Below are positions 27,888 through 37,431 of a stretch of 64,000 nucleotides of DNA, piece by piece. Positions within the stretch are counted from its first letter, which is position 1. Each line of letters opens with the position of its first letter. A program made the translations under genes and the position numbers. The stretch comes from CAZPXZ01 sp965219495 (GTDB lineage Bacteria; Pseudomonadota; Alphaproteobacteria; Rhodobacterales; CAZPXZ01), in the NCBI GenBank assembly GCA_965219495.1, contig OZ244777.1, positions 1,674,001 through 1,738,000 of the forward strand, given 5' to 3'. The notes under the pieces were generated by a model. It saw only the letters and a list, made by a program, of their open reading frames with translations, did not search any database and was not told the DNA's origin.

Positions 27888-28804
27888 GATGTGTGTTCGC
27901 GTGGCAGGCTCGTTACGATTGTGCGCCTTGGCGCGGTGGCAGGGCCGACATCGCCCCTGTAACAGTTCGGAACCGTTCCCGCAGTTCGCGCATCGAGATC
28001 ATACCGGCCCGGGGAACCGGAGCTTCCCGGGATTGGGATATTCCTCTTGGCGCCCATTGAATTGTTGCTGCCAGGACGCGTCCCGGAACTCGCATGTGTC
28101 GCTGAAGACAGAAACGTCCATGTGCCGTCTAAAGACACGTTTGACCTGAAGGTCGAATGGGGTGGTCCTGTCCCGCTCCGTTCACCGGCGGACCCACTCA
28201 TCGACCACCACATCTGCCCGGATCATCGTCGTCTCGTTCCACATATCGAGCCTCTCGTGGGCCGGGATCGTCGTCTTTACCGCCGTGTCATTGTATTTCA
28301 TGGCGTACTTCACGTTGCGCGCGGCGATCAGCAGGCAGGCCGCTATCGTCAGGATTCATACGGGTTTCTCCCCGTGCTTCGGTCCAGCAGGTGCCGGGCC
28401 GTTGTAGGAACCAAAAAGTGTATTTTGCACCTTACTCCCGGTCAAGATTGTCGGCCTCCGCCGACGCTTGAAGATTCACTCAACCGGAGTACACGCCCCT
28501 CCAAAAACATCCAGCACTTTTACGACATCACCCAAAGACGGCGCGATCAGACCTCCTGCTGGTCGACCCGAAGGCACGTCTCCGGGCAGCGGCGGGTCGA
28601 TGCGAACCCGGCGGGTAGCTGCAATGCCGGCAGCCCCAGTCGTCGCAGGTTGGTGATCAGGACAGCTTCCGCCGCCGCGCCTTCGGTGCGCCCGGCGCTG
28701 CCCACGCCGGGACGGCGCAAGATGGCGCGCCCCCCCGCACCGCCTTTGGGCATTTCGCGTCCTGGCGCCCCTGACGGGCCTGCAGGTTCCTGCGGCACCG
28801 GGCA
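27888..28804. other. Region without a convincing gene; one possible small reading frame
   Basis: About 900 bp between the M16 peptidase and the PAP2 remnant. On the minus strand 28360-28183 one frame reads like a real but tiny protein (hydrophobic ILTIAACLLIAARN, then VKTTIPAHERLDMW, ending DEWVRR at 28183). The only in-frame ATG (28301) leaves 39 codons and an apparent frameshift separates it from an upstream ATG. I do not recognise it. 28480-28800 has GC-rich frames on both strands with no family resemblance. Confidence 0.35.
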
Positions 28805-29195
28805 TTGCGCCCGGTCTCCGCGCGATGCCGCGCCCGGATTTTCGGGACGGCGGCATGCAAGCCGCCATCCACCGCGTTCAGGTCCAGCGAACCCGTGTTC
28901 TGGCCGATGCCCACAAACCGCGCCACGGCGGTCGGCGTGATCGCCTGTTTATGCTTGTTAGTCGCAGTGCTTTCGCGGAACATCGCCAAAGCTCCCGATT
29001 GGGTGCCGGGACGTCAAATTGCAGCATATTTGCTGGCGATGTTGATTATCGGACCCGGAAACGCGGTTAACATGGGCTTCAAGGACAACTGGGGCCGGGC
29101 GCGACCGATTCATGTCACGGAATTCGGTGGAGAGAGGCAGTTTTCCCCGGCTCCGGTGCCCGGCGACCAGTGCAAGCGCGACTGTTCCTTCGTTT

Positions 29196-29219
29196 GGGGC
29201 TTATATACATAACTTGACA
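29196..29219 (+). repeat. Terminal inverted repeat of TnpB element (left)
   Basis: A 24 bp end starting GGGG, pairing with 30507-30530 with three mismatches. It overlaps the last codons of tnpB. A related copy of this end is found at about 58199-58214. Confidence 0.88.
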
Positions 29220-30429
29220 TGACACTGTTCTGCGACGAGCGGCGCCACTGCCCCGCTTGCTCCGGAGAATGATCGGTTCTTCGCTCCTGCCGCCGCCACG
29301 GGAAGCGGGATCACCCCGCCACTCCCCACCCTTGAACGGGCCAAAGCCCGTTGCAGGATATTCCTTGCCGCATTGACATCGCGGTCCAGCACCAGCCCGC
29401 AGGCCGGACAGGCGTGGACGCGAACAGCCAGACTCTTCGGCGCATCGGCGCCGCATCCCGAGCAGGCCTGGCTGGTTCCATGCGGTGCAACTTCCGCCAC
29501 CTGAAGGCCGGCGCTCGCAGCCTTGTCCTTCAAGAGCGTGAAAAACGTTCCCCATCCCTGCTCGGAGATCGCCCGGTTCAGCCCCGCCTTGGCCCGCACA
29601 TTGCGTCCGGGTTCCGCCGCGGTCCCCTTCGCCGAGCGCAATAGGTTGGCGATCCGCAAGTCTTCGATCGCGAAAAAATCGTAGGCCCGGCCGAGCGCCG
29701 ACACCGTCCGGTGCAGGGCTTGCCGGTTGGCGTCCGAGATCCGCTGCCACTCCCGCGCCAGCGACCCCACTTTCTTCCGCCGGTTGCCGGACCCTGGCGT
29801 CGCGCGGGCCACCGCCCGCTGCAGGCGGCCCCGGTCCACTTCCCGTTTCGCGACCTCCCCGCCATCCGACAACGTCAGCCGCTTGGCCACCCCCGCGTCG
29901 ATGCCGACCGGGCGGACAATCGCCTCTTTCGGGGCGACCGGTGGGAACGCGAAGCCCAAGTGAACCTCGGTGCGCAGCGGCTTCCGCACCACCCGCAGCG
30001 TCTTCAGTTCCGCCCCCTCCGGCAACGCCCGCGACATCCGCAGTTGCAGCGGCGGAAGCCCCTTCACATGGAGCCGCCAGTGCCGGGCTTGCCGCCGCCT
30101 TCCGCGCGCCGGAAGAAATCCCGGAAGCTCCGGTCCAGCCGCCGCAGAACACCCCGAAACACCTGAATGCTGAGGGCGGCAAACTCGGGAAATTGCGTGT
30201 CGTTGCGGATCGCCGTCAAAGACTTGCACTGGTCGGAACAGGAAATCGAAATCCCCGCCTTCATCCAGGCGCCAATGCGCTCCTCAAGCGCGGCGTTGTA
30301 GAACCCGCAACACAACCGCAACACCTCGCCGAGACGGCGGTGCGAGGCCGGAGTGAGCCGTGCCCGGCATTTGAAGACCTTGAACACCGGACGGGCGTCG
30401 CCGGTGGGAGAGGCGGGATTGTGTTGCAT
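29201..30429 (-). pseudogene. tnpB: TnpB RNA-guided nuclease, frameshifted
   Basis: The N-terminal part (30429 to about 30070) reads FKCRARLTPASHRRLGEVLR, CGFYNAALEER and LDRSFRDFFRRAEGGGKPG, the TnpB wedge/helical start. The frame then shifts and continues with HVKGLPPLQLRM and PEGAELKTLRV. The segment normally between (phenylalanine/tyrosine-rich KGRxRY-type block) is missing, so a deletion accompanies the shift. The RuvC residues GIDAGVAKRL, FFAIEDLRI and DRDVNAARNI and the zinc finger CSGCG...CPACG are intact. The protein is probably inactive. A guide RNA would be expected at its 3-prime end, around 29196-29350. Confidence 0.85.
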
Positions 30430-30506
30430 TGGTGTTGCATTGGTGTTGCTTCATTGAGCGATTCGTACCACCGTTTCTGCAAATGCGCAAGCGAAAACCA
30501 CTTTCT

Positions 30507-30530
30507 TGTCAAGTTATCCATATAATCCCC
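30507..30530 (-). repeat. Terminal inverted repeat of TnpB element (right)
   Basis: The complement reads GGGGATTATATGGATAACTT and on, mirroring 29196-29219. It is directly followed by the second CTTCGTTT copy. Confidence 0.88.
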
Positions 30531-30984
30531 CTTCGTTTCGAGTGATTCATCTCCCGGCTTTACCCTTGTTGCACTCGGACTCGCATTCTCGCACCGGCGA
30601 CGGTTCGGGATTGTACCCGGATTCCTCGCAGGCACCGGAAGCGGAGCAGCCCGGGTGTCGATTGGAGCACATTTCGTGAACGACATTGTCTTTGCCGGCA
30701 CACTTGTGCCGCCGGGGACGGCATTGCTCTACCTGAGCATGACGCAAACTCGCGTGTTACGGGGTAGGTACGCCGCTTGGAACCAGAAAAGTTCCTTGTG
30801 CGTCTCCCCGTGCGCAGAAATCTTCGCGCCAGAGTAGAGATTGGCTCCAGGGATTTCGGTGTATCTTGGGTGCGGTCACGTAGTTTGACAACCTCAATCC
30901 CGCACAGCAATAGTGTGCATCAATATTTCTTCTGTGCAAATTTCGCGCAGATCAAGAAGTTGCTAATAGAATTGGGAGAATAAA

Positions 30985-32016
30985 ATGCTGAAACGTGTGT
31001 TCGGTGCCCTCTGTACCGGAATAGCGGGGCTCATCCTTGTTGCAACCGTTTTTGCCTCTGGGGCTGTCGCCCAAGAGAAGGCCAGATACGCGCTGTTGGT
31101 GCGGGTTCTCGGAAACACCGCTTTTGAACTTGCTCGCGTAGGCGCTGAAGAGGCGGCCGAAGAGCTCGGAATTGAACTGATTTATGTCGGTCCGACAGAG
31201 AACACTGCGGAGGGTCAAATCCAGCTGATAGATTCACTTATTGCGCAGCGCGTAGACGCGATCATGATCACCGCGAACGACGCCACCGCACTGGTGCCGT
31301 CACTGGAACGGGCGATGCGCCGGGGGATTACCGTCGTATCTTGGGATCAGGATTTGGCGTCCGAGGGACGCTCCCTTTATGTGGGCGCATCGACGAATGC
31401 GCTGATCGCTTTGGGGCCGGTCAAGATCGTGAATGACCTCATTGGCGGATCAGGCCAAGTGGGAATTATCTCCGGCCCGGCGAATTCGACAACCCAGAAC
31501 GAATGGGTCGATGAAATGGTTCGTCTGACCAAGGAAGATCCGCAGTTTCAGGGCATTGAGGTTGTCGAAGTCGCGTACGGCGACGAGAAATCCGACAAGG
31601 GATACAACGAGGCGCTGGGCTTGGTGAGCAAGTATCCCGAATTGGAGGGAATCGTCGCGTACACCTCAATCGGGATTGCCGCTTCCGCACAAATGGTGCG
31701 TGACGAGGGTCTGGTCGGAAAAGTGAACGTTACGGGCCTGGGATTTCCGAACGAAATGGTTGACCACGTCATGTCTGGGGCAGTTCCCGCGTTCGCGATT
31801 TGGAACATGATCGACCTCGGTTATGCCACTACGGTGGCGACTTACCGGCTGGTAAATGACGATGCGACTGGTGCCCCCGGCGAGACCATAGATGTCGGGC
31901 GCTTGGGAATGCTCACGGTCGGAGAGAACAATGTCACCATTCTCGGGGAGCTTTTCGTCTACGATCAGTCGAATATTGAAGAAGCAGCCGCATTAATCGA
32001 ATCTCTTTCAAAGTGA
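30985..32016 (+). CDS. rhaS: Sugar ABC transporter substrate-binding protein (RhaS/ribose type)
   Basis: A 343-residue periplasmic binding protein of the ribose/rhamnose/autoinducer-2 class (Peripla_BP_4). Signal peptide is about residues 1-29 (cleavage after SGAVAQ). The lobes show AEGQIQLIDSLIAQRVDAIM, VVSWDQDLASEGRSLYVGAS and IVAYTSIGIAASAQMVRDEG. ATG 30985 has GGGAG at good spacing. It leads an operon with a double ATPase and two permeases. The resemblance to RhaS is closest by eye, but the ligand could be another sugar or polyol. Confidence 0.88.
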   Translation: MLKRVFGALCTGIAGLILVATVFASGAVAQEKARYALLVRVLGNTAFELARVGAEEAAEELGIELIYVGPTENTAEGQIQLIDSLIAQRVDAIMITANDATALVPSLERAMRRGITVVSWDQDLASEGRSLYVGASTNALIALGPVKIVNDLIGGSGQVGIISGPANSTTQNEWVDEMVRLTKEDPQFQGIEVVEVAYGDEKSDKGYNEALGLVSKYPELEGIVAYTSIGIAASAQMVRDEGLVGKVNVTGLGFPNEMVDHVMSGAVPAFAIWNMIDLGYATTVATYRLVNDDATGAPGETIDVGRLGMLTVGENNVTILGELFVYDQSNIEEAAALIESLSK

Positions 32017-32026
32017 CCTTTCCAGG

Positions 32027-32058
32027 GGGCGGCCGCGCGTAGTTCTTAGTGGCCGCCC
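32027..32058 (+). promoter_or_regulatory. Intercistronic hairpin between binding-protein and ATPase genes
   Basis: GGGCGGCC (32027-32034) pairs perfectly with GGCCGCCC (32051-32058) across a 16-base loop, directly after the rhaS stop. No T run follows. Such stem-loops often protect the binding-protein mRNA 3-prime end or attenuate transcription so the binding protein is made in excess. Here this is inferred. Confidence 0.6.
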
Positions 32059-32091
32059 TCCAAGAATATCTGCTGGTCCGTTGACCATGTG

Positions 32092-33618
32092 ATGACAGCA
32101 GTCGTGCAGCCCTTTGGCGCCGAAAACGGCGGTGAGCCCGTCTTGCGCCTCAATGGCGTGTCGAAGCGCTTCTCCGGAGTGCAGGCGCTGAAAGATGTGC
32201 GACTCGGCGTTCGCGCAGGCGAGGTCATGGCACTGATTGGCGAGAACGGTGCGGGAAAGTCAACGCTTGTCAAGATCTTGACCGGAATCTACCAGCCGGA
32301 TGCAGGAGATATTTTCCTAGGCGGTGAGGTGACGAGGTTCGACACTCCACTGGACGCCGCAACCGCGGGCATTACCGCAATTCACCAGGAAGCAGTCATG
32401 TTCGAAGAACTGACTGTGGCCGAAAATATATTCTTGGGACATCAGCCCGTTCGCGGGCCATTTCGGCTTGTCGACTGGCGGGGCATGCGGCGGCGGGCTC
32501 GGTCATTGCTTGAGGAACTGGAAATCGAGATTGCTCCGGACGCGGAGGTCAAATCCCTCAGCATCGCCGAGCGGCATCTGGTGTCCGTCGCCAAGGCGTT
32601 ATCGCGGGATGCGCGGGTACTAATACTGGATGAACCAACGGCATCGCTTTCAAAGCGCGAAATCGAAAGTCTGTTTCAAATCGTTCGCCGCCTGAAAGAT
32701 TCGGGGAAGGCGATAATTTTCATTTCTCATAAATTCGAAGAGATATTCGCAATCGCTGACCGATACACGGTATTGCGAGACAGCCGGCATGTAGGCGAAG
32801 GAAATATCGCCGAAATCGACCAGGAATCTTTGGTGAGTCTCATGGTCGGCCGCACCTTGGAGGAGGTTTTTCCTAAGGTGGAAGCGCAGCTTGGCGATAC
32901 GGTTCTCAAAGTAAATCGATTGGGACATGACACCGAATTTGACGACATATCTTTCGAACTACGTCGAGGCGAGATATTGGGCTTTTACGGGCTTGTGGGA
33001 GCCGGTCGCACGGAGCTAATGCAGGCCCTGTTCGGACTGTCCCGTGTAAAAACTGGCACGATTCAGGTCGACAATCGCTATGTGCGCCTGAAGAGCCCTC
33101 AGGATGCAATCCGTCATGGATTTGCCTATTTGCCCGAGAGTCGACAGGAGCACGGGGTGATCTTGCCACTGTCAGTGCGAGTCAATGTGACTTTGCCAAG
33201 TCTTCCATTCTTGTCGCGAGGCCTATTCTTGAGTCATGCGCGAGAACTGGAATTGACAGAACAATTCGGCCGGGAACTCTCGATCAAAGCGGCGTCCTGG
33301 GAACAACCGGTTGACGAACTGTCGGGCGGCAATCAGCAGAAGGTAGTGATTAGCAAGTGGTTGGCGACCGAACCCAAGATCATGATCTTGGACGAACCGA
33401 CAAAGGGCATTGACATTGGTTCGAAAGCGGCCGTTCATGCCTTCATGGGCAAATTGGTGAAGGCGGGTCTAGCGTTGATCATGGTAACTTCGGAATTGGA
33501 AGAAGTTCTTGGTATGGCGGACTCCATCATTGTCATGCACCGTGGACGCATTCGCGGTCGTTTTGCTCGCAACGATGCATCCGCAGAGGCAATCATGCGT
33601 TGCGCAGCGGGTTCCTGA
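32092..33618 (+). CDS. rhaT: Sugar ABC transporter ATP-binding protein (two ABC domains)
   Basis: A 508-residue fused double ATPase of the RbsA/RhaT type. Domain 1 has GENGAGKST (Walker A), LSIAERHLVSVAKAL (signature region) and VLILDEPTASL (Walker B). Domain 2 has the degenerate Walker A GLVGAGRTEL, the signature LSGGNQQKV and MILDEPTKGID. ATG 32092 directly follows GTG 32089, and neither has a clear ribosome site. It energises sugar import through the two downstream permeases. Confidence 0.92.
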   Translation: MTAVVQPFGAENGGEPVLRLNGVSKRFSGVQALKDVRLGVRAGEVMALIGENGAGKSTLVKILTGIYQPDAGDIFLGGEVTRFDTPLDAATAGITAIHQEAVMFEELTVAENIFLGHQPVRGPFRLVDWRGMRRRARSLLEELEIEIAPDAEVKSLSIAERHLVSVAKALSRDARVLILDEPTASLSKREIESLFQIVRRLKDSGKAIIFISHKFEEIFAIADRYTVLRDSRHVGEGNIAEIDQESLVSLMVGRTLEEVFPKVEAQLGDTVLKVNRLGHDTEFDDISFELRRGEILGFYGLVGAGRTELMQALFGLSRVKTGTIQVDNRYVRLKSPQDAIRHGFAYLPESRQEHGVILPLSVRVNVTLPSLPFLSRGLFLSHARELELTEQFGRELSIKAASWEQPVDELSGGNQQKVVISKWLATEPKIMILDEPTKGIDIGSKAAVHAFMGKLVKAGLALIMVTSELEEVLGMADSIIVMHRGRIRGRFARNDASAEAIMRCAAGS

Positions 33619-33627
33619 GAGGATGCG

Positions 33628-34659
33628 GTGACATCAAGCCTGTTGTGGAATCGCTTGACCGGACACCGGGGTGGGGTATTGGGCGCATTGACGGTCATCC
33701 TTCTACTTGTGATCGGACTCCGTGCACCGCAGTACCTTGCATTTGAAAACCTCGACAACGTTTTGACCAATGCAAGTGTCCTCGTAATGCTCGCTGTCGG
33801 GCAGCTTCTCGTAATTCTCACACGGGGAATTGATCTATCGCCGGCTGCTGCGCTCGCGTTCACCGGGATGTTTTTGGCATTGCTTTCGGAAGCCTATCCA
33901 TGGCTGCCGGCCGGCGTTTTCTTGACGCTCGCGGCCCTTATGGGCATCGGTCTTGGGGCGATCAATGGATTTTTCGTCGCAATCGTAGGAATTCCACCAA
34001 TAATCGTAACACTGGGCACGATGAGCGTGTTTCGCGGCATGATATTCGTGTTGAGCGGCGGCCAGTGGGTATCTGCCCATGAAATGTCAGCGAAGTTCAA
34101 GGCATTTCCACTCGAACGTCTGGTATTCCTCCCAAACATAATTTGGGTGGCTGCGCTGACCGCACTGATGGCCTTCATTTTTCTTGGCTACAGCAGAACA
34201 GGGCGCGCAATTTACGCTGTTGGAGGCAGTCCACTTGCCGCACGTTATGCAGGGATTTCGGTCAAACGAATTGAAATCTTGGTTTACTGCCTTTCTGGAC
34301 TGATTGCGGGGTTGGCGGGATATCTATGGACTGCGAGGTTCGCTATTGCTTTCCCCGAGGCGGCGGCCGGACTGGAGTTCACTATTATCGCCGCTTGCGT
34401 AGTAGGGGGAGTCAGCATTGCTGGCGGGCGCGGAACCGCGGTCGGGGTTGTGCTCGGTGCTCTGTTCATCTCGATTATTCAAAGTGCCTTACCGTTCGTA
34501 CGGGTTAGTCCATTTGTACAGACCGCGATTTCCGGTGCGATCATTTTAACTGCAGTGGTCATCAACTCCAGGGCCGAGCGCCAGGGCGGCAAGATGATAC
34601 TGCCACCTGCTGGAGAAGCGCTAGCAGGACCTTCCTCGAGATCTGTTGCAGGCAATTGA
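33628..34659 (+). CDS. rhaP: Sugar ABC transporter permease (RbsC/RhaP type)
   Basis: A 343-residue membrane permease with about 8-10 helices. VILTRGIDLSPAAALAFTGM and the cytoplasmic coupling segment GRAIYAVGGSPLAARYAGIS (EAA-like) are characteristic of the BPD_transp_2 family. GTG 33628 has GAGAGGA upstream and starts 9 bp after the ATPase stop. It is followed by a second, different permease, as in rhamnose-type systems with two permease subunits. Confidence 0.9.
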   Translation: MTSSLLWNRLTGHRGGVLGALTVILLLVIGLRAPQYLAFENLDNVLTNASVLVMLAVGQLLVILTRGIDLSPAAALAFTGMFLALLSEAYPWLPAGVFLTLAALMGIGLGAINGFFVAIVGIPPIIVTLGTMSVFRGMIFVLSGGQWVSAHEMSAKFKAFPLERLVFLPNIIWVAALTALMAFIFLGYSRTGRAIYAVGGSPLAARYAGISVKRIEILVYCLSGLIAGLAGYLWTARFAIAFPEAAAGLEFTIIAACVVGGVSIAGGRGTAVGVVLGALFISIIQSALPFVRVSPFVQTAISGAIILTAVVINSRAERQGGKMILPPAGEALAGPSSRSVAGN

Positions 34660-35651
34660 TGTTGCGCGCGAAATCGATAAGTGAGTTCGACTTGCGGGCG
34701 GCGCTCATCGGACTCGTACAAAGTTGGGAAACCGCGCTTCTGGTTCTTCTCCTCGGGGTCATTGTCCTCAATTCGTTGCTTTCACCGTATTTCCTTGACT
34801 TGCTGAACCTGATCGACAGCACGCTGAATTTCTCGGAGAAAGCAATTATGGCATTGCCGCTGGCGCTGCTGATTATCTCCCGGGAGATTGATGTTTCCGT
34901 TGCTTCTATTGTCGCATTGGCGGCTACATGCATAGGTCTGGCGGCTGAAGTCACAACGAACTTGCCCGTTCTCGTATTTGTCGGATTGGCGGCAGGTGCC
35001 GCGGCGGGACTGGTGAATGGCACAATTGTGAATTTGCTGGGAATCCATTCCATAGTCGTGACAATCGGCACGATGTCGCTATACCGCGGCATCGTCGAAG
35101 CGATTGTTCAAGATGAAGCCTTGCAAGCCTTTCCCAAGGCATATTTCTTTTTCGGGCGTCACTATATCGCCGGCTGGGTTCCGTTCGAATTCGTACTGTA
35201 CATCGTGCTGACGATAGTTTTCGCGGTAGTTCTGCATGCGACGGTTCTGGGCCGAAGAATCTACGCGATCGGCAACAATCCAGACGCTGCCAGATTTTCG
35301 GGCATACCGGTTAACTTTTATCGCCTGATGCTTTTTGCACTCACCGGACTGATGTGCGGACTGGCTGCAGTGCTGCTCACTTCCCGCATCGGAAGTGTCC
35401 GGTTGAATATTGCAGTTGGCTGGGAACTGCAGGTGATCACGATGGTAGTGCTTGGGGGAGTCAGCATCATGGGCGGGGTCGGCACGATACTTGGGGTGAC
35501 GATCGCAGTCTTCTTGATCGGACTGGTTACCTTTGGCCTGCAATTGATCAATGTGCCTGGCGTAGTCATTAACGTCATTTTGGGAGCGTTGCTAATCGGC
35601 GCCATCGCTGTACCGGTGCTCACCCGAAAATTAACACGAGCGAATTGGTAA
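34659..35651 (+). CDS. rhaQ: Sugar ABC transporter permease, second subunit (RhaQ type)
   Basis: A 330-residue permease of the same family. LLIISREIDVSVASIVALAA and GRRIYAIGNNPDAARFSGIP are the matching family blocks. ATG 34659 overlaps the stop of the preceding permease in TGATG, indicating translational coupling. It forms the transmembrane channel as a heterodimer with the upstream permease (inferred from paired-permease systems). Confidence 0.9.
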   Translation: MLRAKSISEFDLRAALIGLVQSWETALLVLLLGVIVLNSLLSPYFLDLLNLIDSTLNFSEKAIMALPLALLIISREIDVSVASIVALAATCIGLAAEVTTNLPVLVFVGLAAGAAAGLVNGTIVNLLGIHSIVVTIGTMSLYRGIVEAIVQDEALQAFPKAYFFFGRHYIAGWVPFEFVLYIVLTIVFAVVLHATVLGRRIYAIGNNPDAARFSGIPVNFYRLMLFALTGLMCGLAAVLLTSRIGSVRLNIAVGWELQVITMVVLGGVSIMGGVGTILGVTIAVFLIGLVTFGLQLINVPGVVINVILGALLIGAIAVPVLTRKLTRANW

Positions 35652-35663
35652 CGGGAGAAAGCG

Positions 35664-35957
35664 ATGGTTACCTATTTCTTGACGGAAACAATCACCCGCG
35701 AAGGCATGATCACGGTGAAAGAAGCGCCAACGCGCTCCGATGGAATTCCAAAATTGGCGGAAAGATTTGGAGTCAATATCGAAGAGTGGTTCTATACGGT
35801 GGGCCCCTTTGATTTCATTATGAAGGTTACTGCTCCCGACGACGAGTCCGTTGCAGCGTTCGTAATGGCGTTGCGCGCTTCCGGAAACGTGCTAGCGCAG
35901 TCGGCGAAAGCCTATACACCTGACGCCTGGAAGGCGATTGTCGCACGCATTCCGTGA
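35664..35957 (+). CDS. GYD-domain protein
   Basis: A 97-residue GYD-family protein. MVTYFLTETITREGMITVKE, then TVGPFDFIMKVTAPDDESVA and a short C-terminal helix; the GPFD block stands in for the GxYD motif that names the family. It is predicted to be a small ferredoxin-like fold. ATG 35664 is 12 bp after the permease gene with GGGAGAAAGCG upstream, so it is part of the sugar operon. Its role there is unknown. Confidence 0.82.
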   Translation: MVTYFLTETITREGMITVKEAPTRSDGIPKLAERFGVNIEEWFYTVGPFDFIMKVTAPDDESVAAFVMALRASGNVLAQSAKAYTPDAWKAIVARIP

Positions 35958-35980
35958 ATCGAAAAAGTAGGAGTGGCCAG

Positions 35981-36535
35981 ATGGGCACGAGTGTTCGAAG
36001 GGTTGTGACGGCGACAAGCGAGCATGGGAAATCGTATTTCATGATTGACGAAGTGGCGGGCAACATATTGGAACAGCCCGGGCGGGGCCTCGTATTCCAT
36101 GAGTTATGGGTGACCGATGGCCCTTTTGCGAGCAACGAAGGCAACGAAGACGCGGGAAATAGGCCCGTGGAGCACCACCCACCCGAGGGTGGCACGCGAT
36201 TGCGAATTGTGGAATTCCTCCCGGATGAGCAGCAGCTTGCGGAGCGCGCCTACGAGGACTTCGAAAGGATCAGCGCGGCAGGAATCGTCACCGGTGATGA
36301 GGATGACCCCTCGATGCATCGAAATGAATCCGTGGACTACAACATTATTCTGTCGGGGGAGATTTATGCGAAGACGGAGTCCGGGGAAGTGCTACTCAAA
36401 CCCGGAGATGTCTTGGTCCAAAGGGGCACGGCACATACTTGGCACAATCGCAGTGACTCAGCGTGCGTCTTCGCTTCGATCATGGTCAGCGCAGCCCCGC
36501 TAGCCCGATTCGCGCACAAGAGTGCGTCAGATTGA
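35981..36535 (+). CDS. Cupin-domain protein
   Basis: A 184-residue protein with one C-terminal cupin domain: SVDYNIILSGEIYAKTESGE and GDVLVQRGTAHTWHNRS, where His and Glu residues usually bind metal. About 80 N-terminal residues form a partly related first barrel lacking the motifs. ATG 35981 has TAGGAGTGG upstream; a GTG at 35954 overlaps the GYD gene but lacks a ribosome site. As the last gene of the sugar operon it may be an isomerase or epimerase-like enzyme (inference). Confidence 0.85.
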   Translation: MGTSVRRVVTATSEHGKSYFMIDEVAGNILEQPGRGLVFHELWVTDGPFASNEGNEDAGNRPVEHHPPEGGTRLRIVEFLPDEQQLAERAYEDFERISAAGIVTGDEDDPSMHRNESVDYNIILSGEIYAKTESGEVLLKPGDVLVQRGTAHTWHNRSDSACVFASIMVSAAPLARFAHKSASD

Positions 36536-37431
36536 GATTTTCTTTGTCAGACCGCTCTCTTCAGGTAGAGCGTCCGGATGAACATTGAGCCCGGTTCGAT
36601 CTAGATTCACGACTTTGTTCGAATTCGAATACAGGATATTCGGCGAATTGAGGTATTTGCCGATGGACGGGGGCGACATTCAATTTCAGTTTCTATGCGG
36701 CGAATCCGCATTTGCCGGGCCGCGGTGTGGTGGCTTTTGCTGACGCTCAGGGAGCGGAGCCGCGAGAACGAACAGCAAGCAAATTTCTGGTTGACACCCC
36801 AAGTACGTTCAATTGGCCGTGAACTGTTGCACACTAGTCTTTTCTGGAAGTCGGATATTCGAGGGGAACTTCAATTGGCGGGCTGCTTTTGCAAGCCATG
36901 TATCGATGAGATCTCCGAATGCCTTGGCATCGTTCAACGATACCACTGCGTCACGCGACGGAAATGCTCCTCTCGATTGGCCGCGAAAGATCGACCACTA
37001 GCATCCTGCGGTATCGCTGGAAAACTGTCTTGCACGGCGCTCGATACGAATAATTGCCGGAATAGACTCAAACATTGCTTGCCTCTTTGTTCGCGAATGT
37101 GCCGATGTCTTTCGGACATGGCGCCCTTGCTCGCCGATCTTGATCCTATCCGCTCACGCACGTGGGTTGTCGCGAACGGACAAATCCAGAATAGAATTGT
37201 CTCCATTGCCGTGGTGGTTCGCGGAGGCCGCTACGATGTCGTTGGCGCAAAGCGTTACGCTTAGCACAGAATGCAATTCTCAATTTGTCTGAACATACGG
37301 GAGATGCGGCGGATCCTGGAAGAGGGCAAGCGAAAAGGATCAGGCTTGCTCGCACGCTCCAAATCTTTCGGTGGGCCGGCTGGGAAACCCTGTTACATTC
37401 CATTTGAATGTCGATGGGGCGTCGCAATCCA
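36536..37431. other. About 900 bp gene-poor region
   Basis: No intact gene. Codon usage differs from the surrounding genes and the stretch is comparatively AT-rich. It contains the minus-strand fragment listed separately. A small hairpin (CGCTCT...AGAGCG) lies just after the cupin stop, near 36550-36570, without a clear T run. Confidence 0.5.
36809..37075 (-). pseudogene. Unidentified protein remnant
   Basis: On the minus strand a protein-like stretch reads FPSRDAVVSLNDAKAFGDLI, DTWLAKAARQLKF and SVQQFTAN, stopping at 36809. Upstream, after an in-frame stop near 37010, a second piece begins at ATG 37075 (MFESIPAIIRIERRARQFSS). The residue pattern looks like genuine helical protein, unlike the shadow frame opposite. 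I do not recognise the family. It may be the C-terminal end of a decayed enzyme gene. Confidence 0.3.

Larger units (their letters stand above)
29196..30530 (-). mobile_element. 1,335 bp TnpB-carrying element with inverted ends and 8 bp target duplication
   Basis: Bounded by 24 bp imperfect inverted repeats (GGGGCTTATATACATAACTT and on, versus GGGGATTATATGGATAACTT and on; 21 of 24 identical), and by CTTCGTTT directly repeated at 29188-29195 and 30531-30538. The PAP2 frame confirms these borders to the base. The only coding content is a broken TnpB. IS200/IS605 elements have neither inverted ends nor target duplication, so this element was probably moved by a different transposase acting in trans. 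Confidence 0.88.
28805..30837 (+). pseudogene. PAP2-family phosphatase gene interrupted by a TnpB element
   Basis: The left part (to 29195) encodes LLAMLIIGPGNAVNMGFKDN, NWGRARPIHVTEFGG and DQCKRDCSFV, the first phosphatase motifs of a membrane PAP2 lipid/undecaprenyl phosphatase. The frame breaks at the element. On the other side (30531 on) the same frame resumes exactly with SSDSSPGFTLVALG, GSGAARVSIGAHFVNDIVFA and a last helix, giving the remaining PAP2 motifs including GAHFVND. Removing the element plus one 8 bp repeat joins the frames without a stop. The N-terminus before 28905 is also poorly conserved, so the start is unclear. Confidence 0.85.

Noticed and set aside
28047..28940. A 297-codon plus-strand frame
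   Set aside because: No family resemblance and an abrupt change to low-complexity Pro/Arg-rich sequence. It overlaps the PAP2 remnant in another frame.
36695..37264. A 189-codon plus-strand frame in the gene-poor region
   Set aside because: Unusually rich in Cys and Arg, no ribosome site and no recognisable motif. The opposite strand has a more protein-like fragment.
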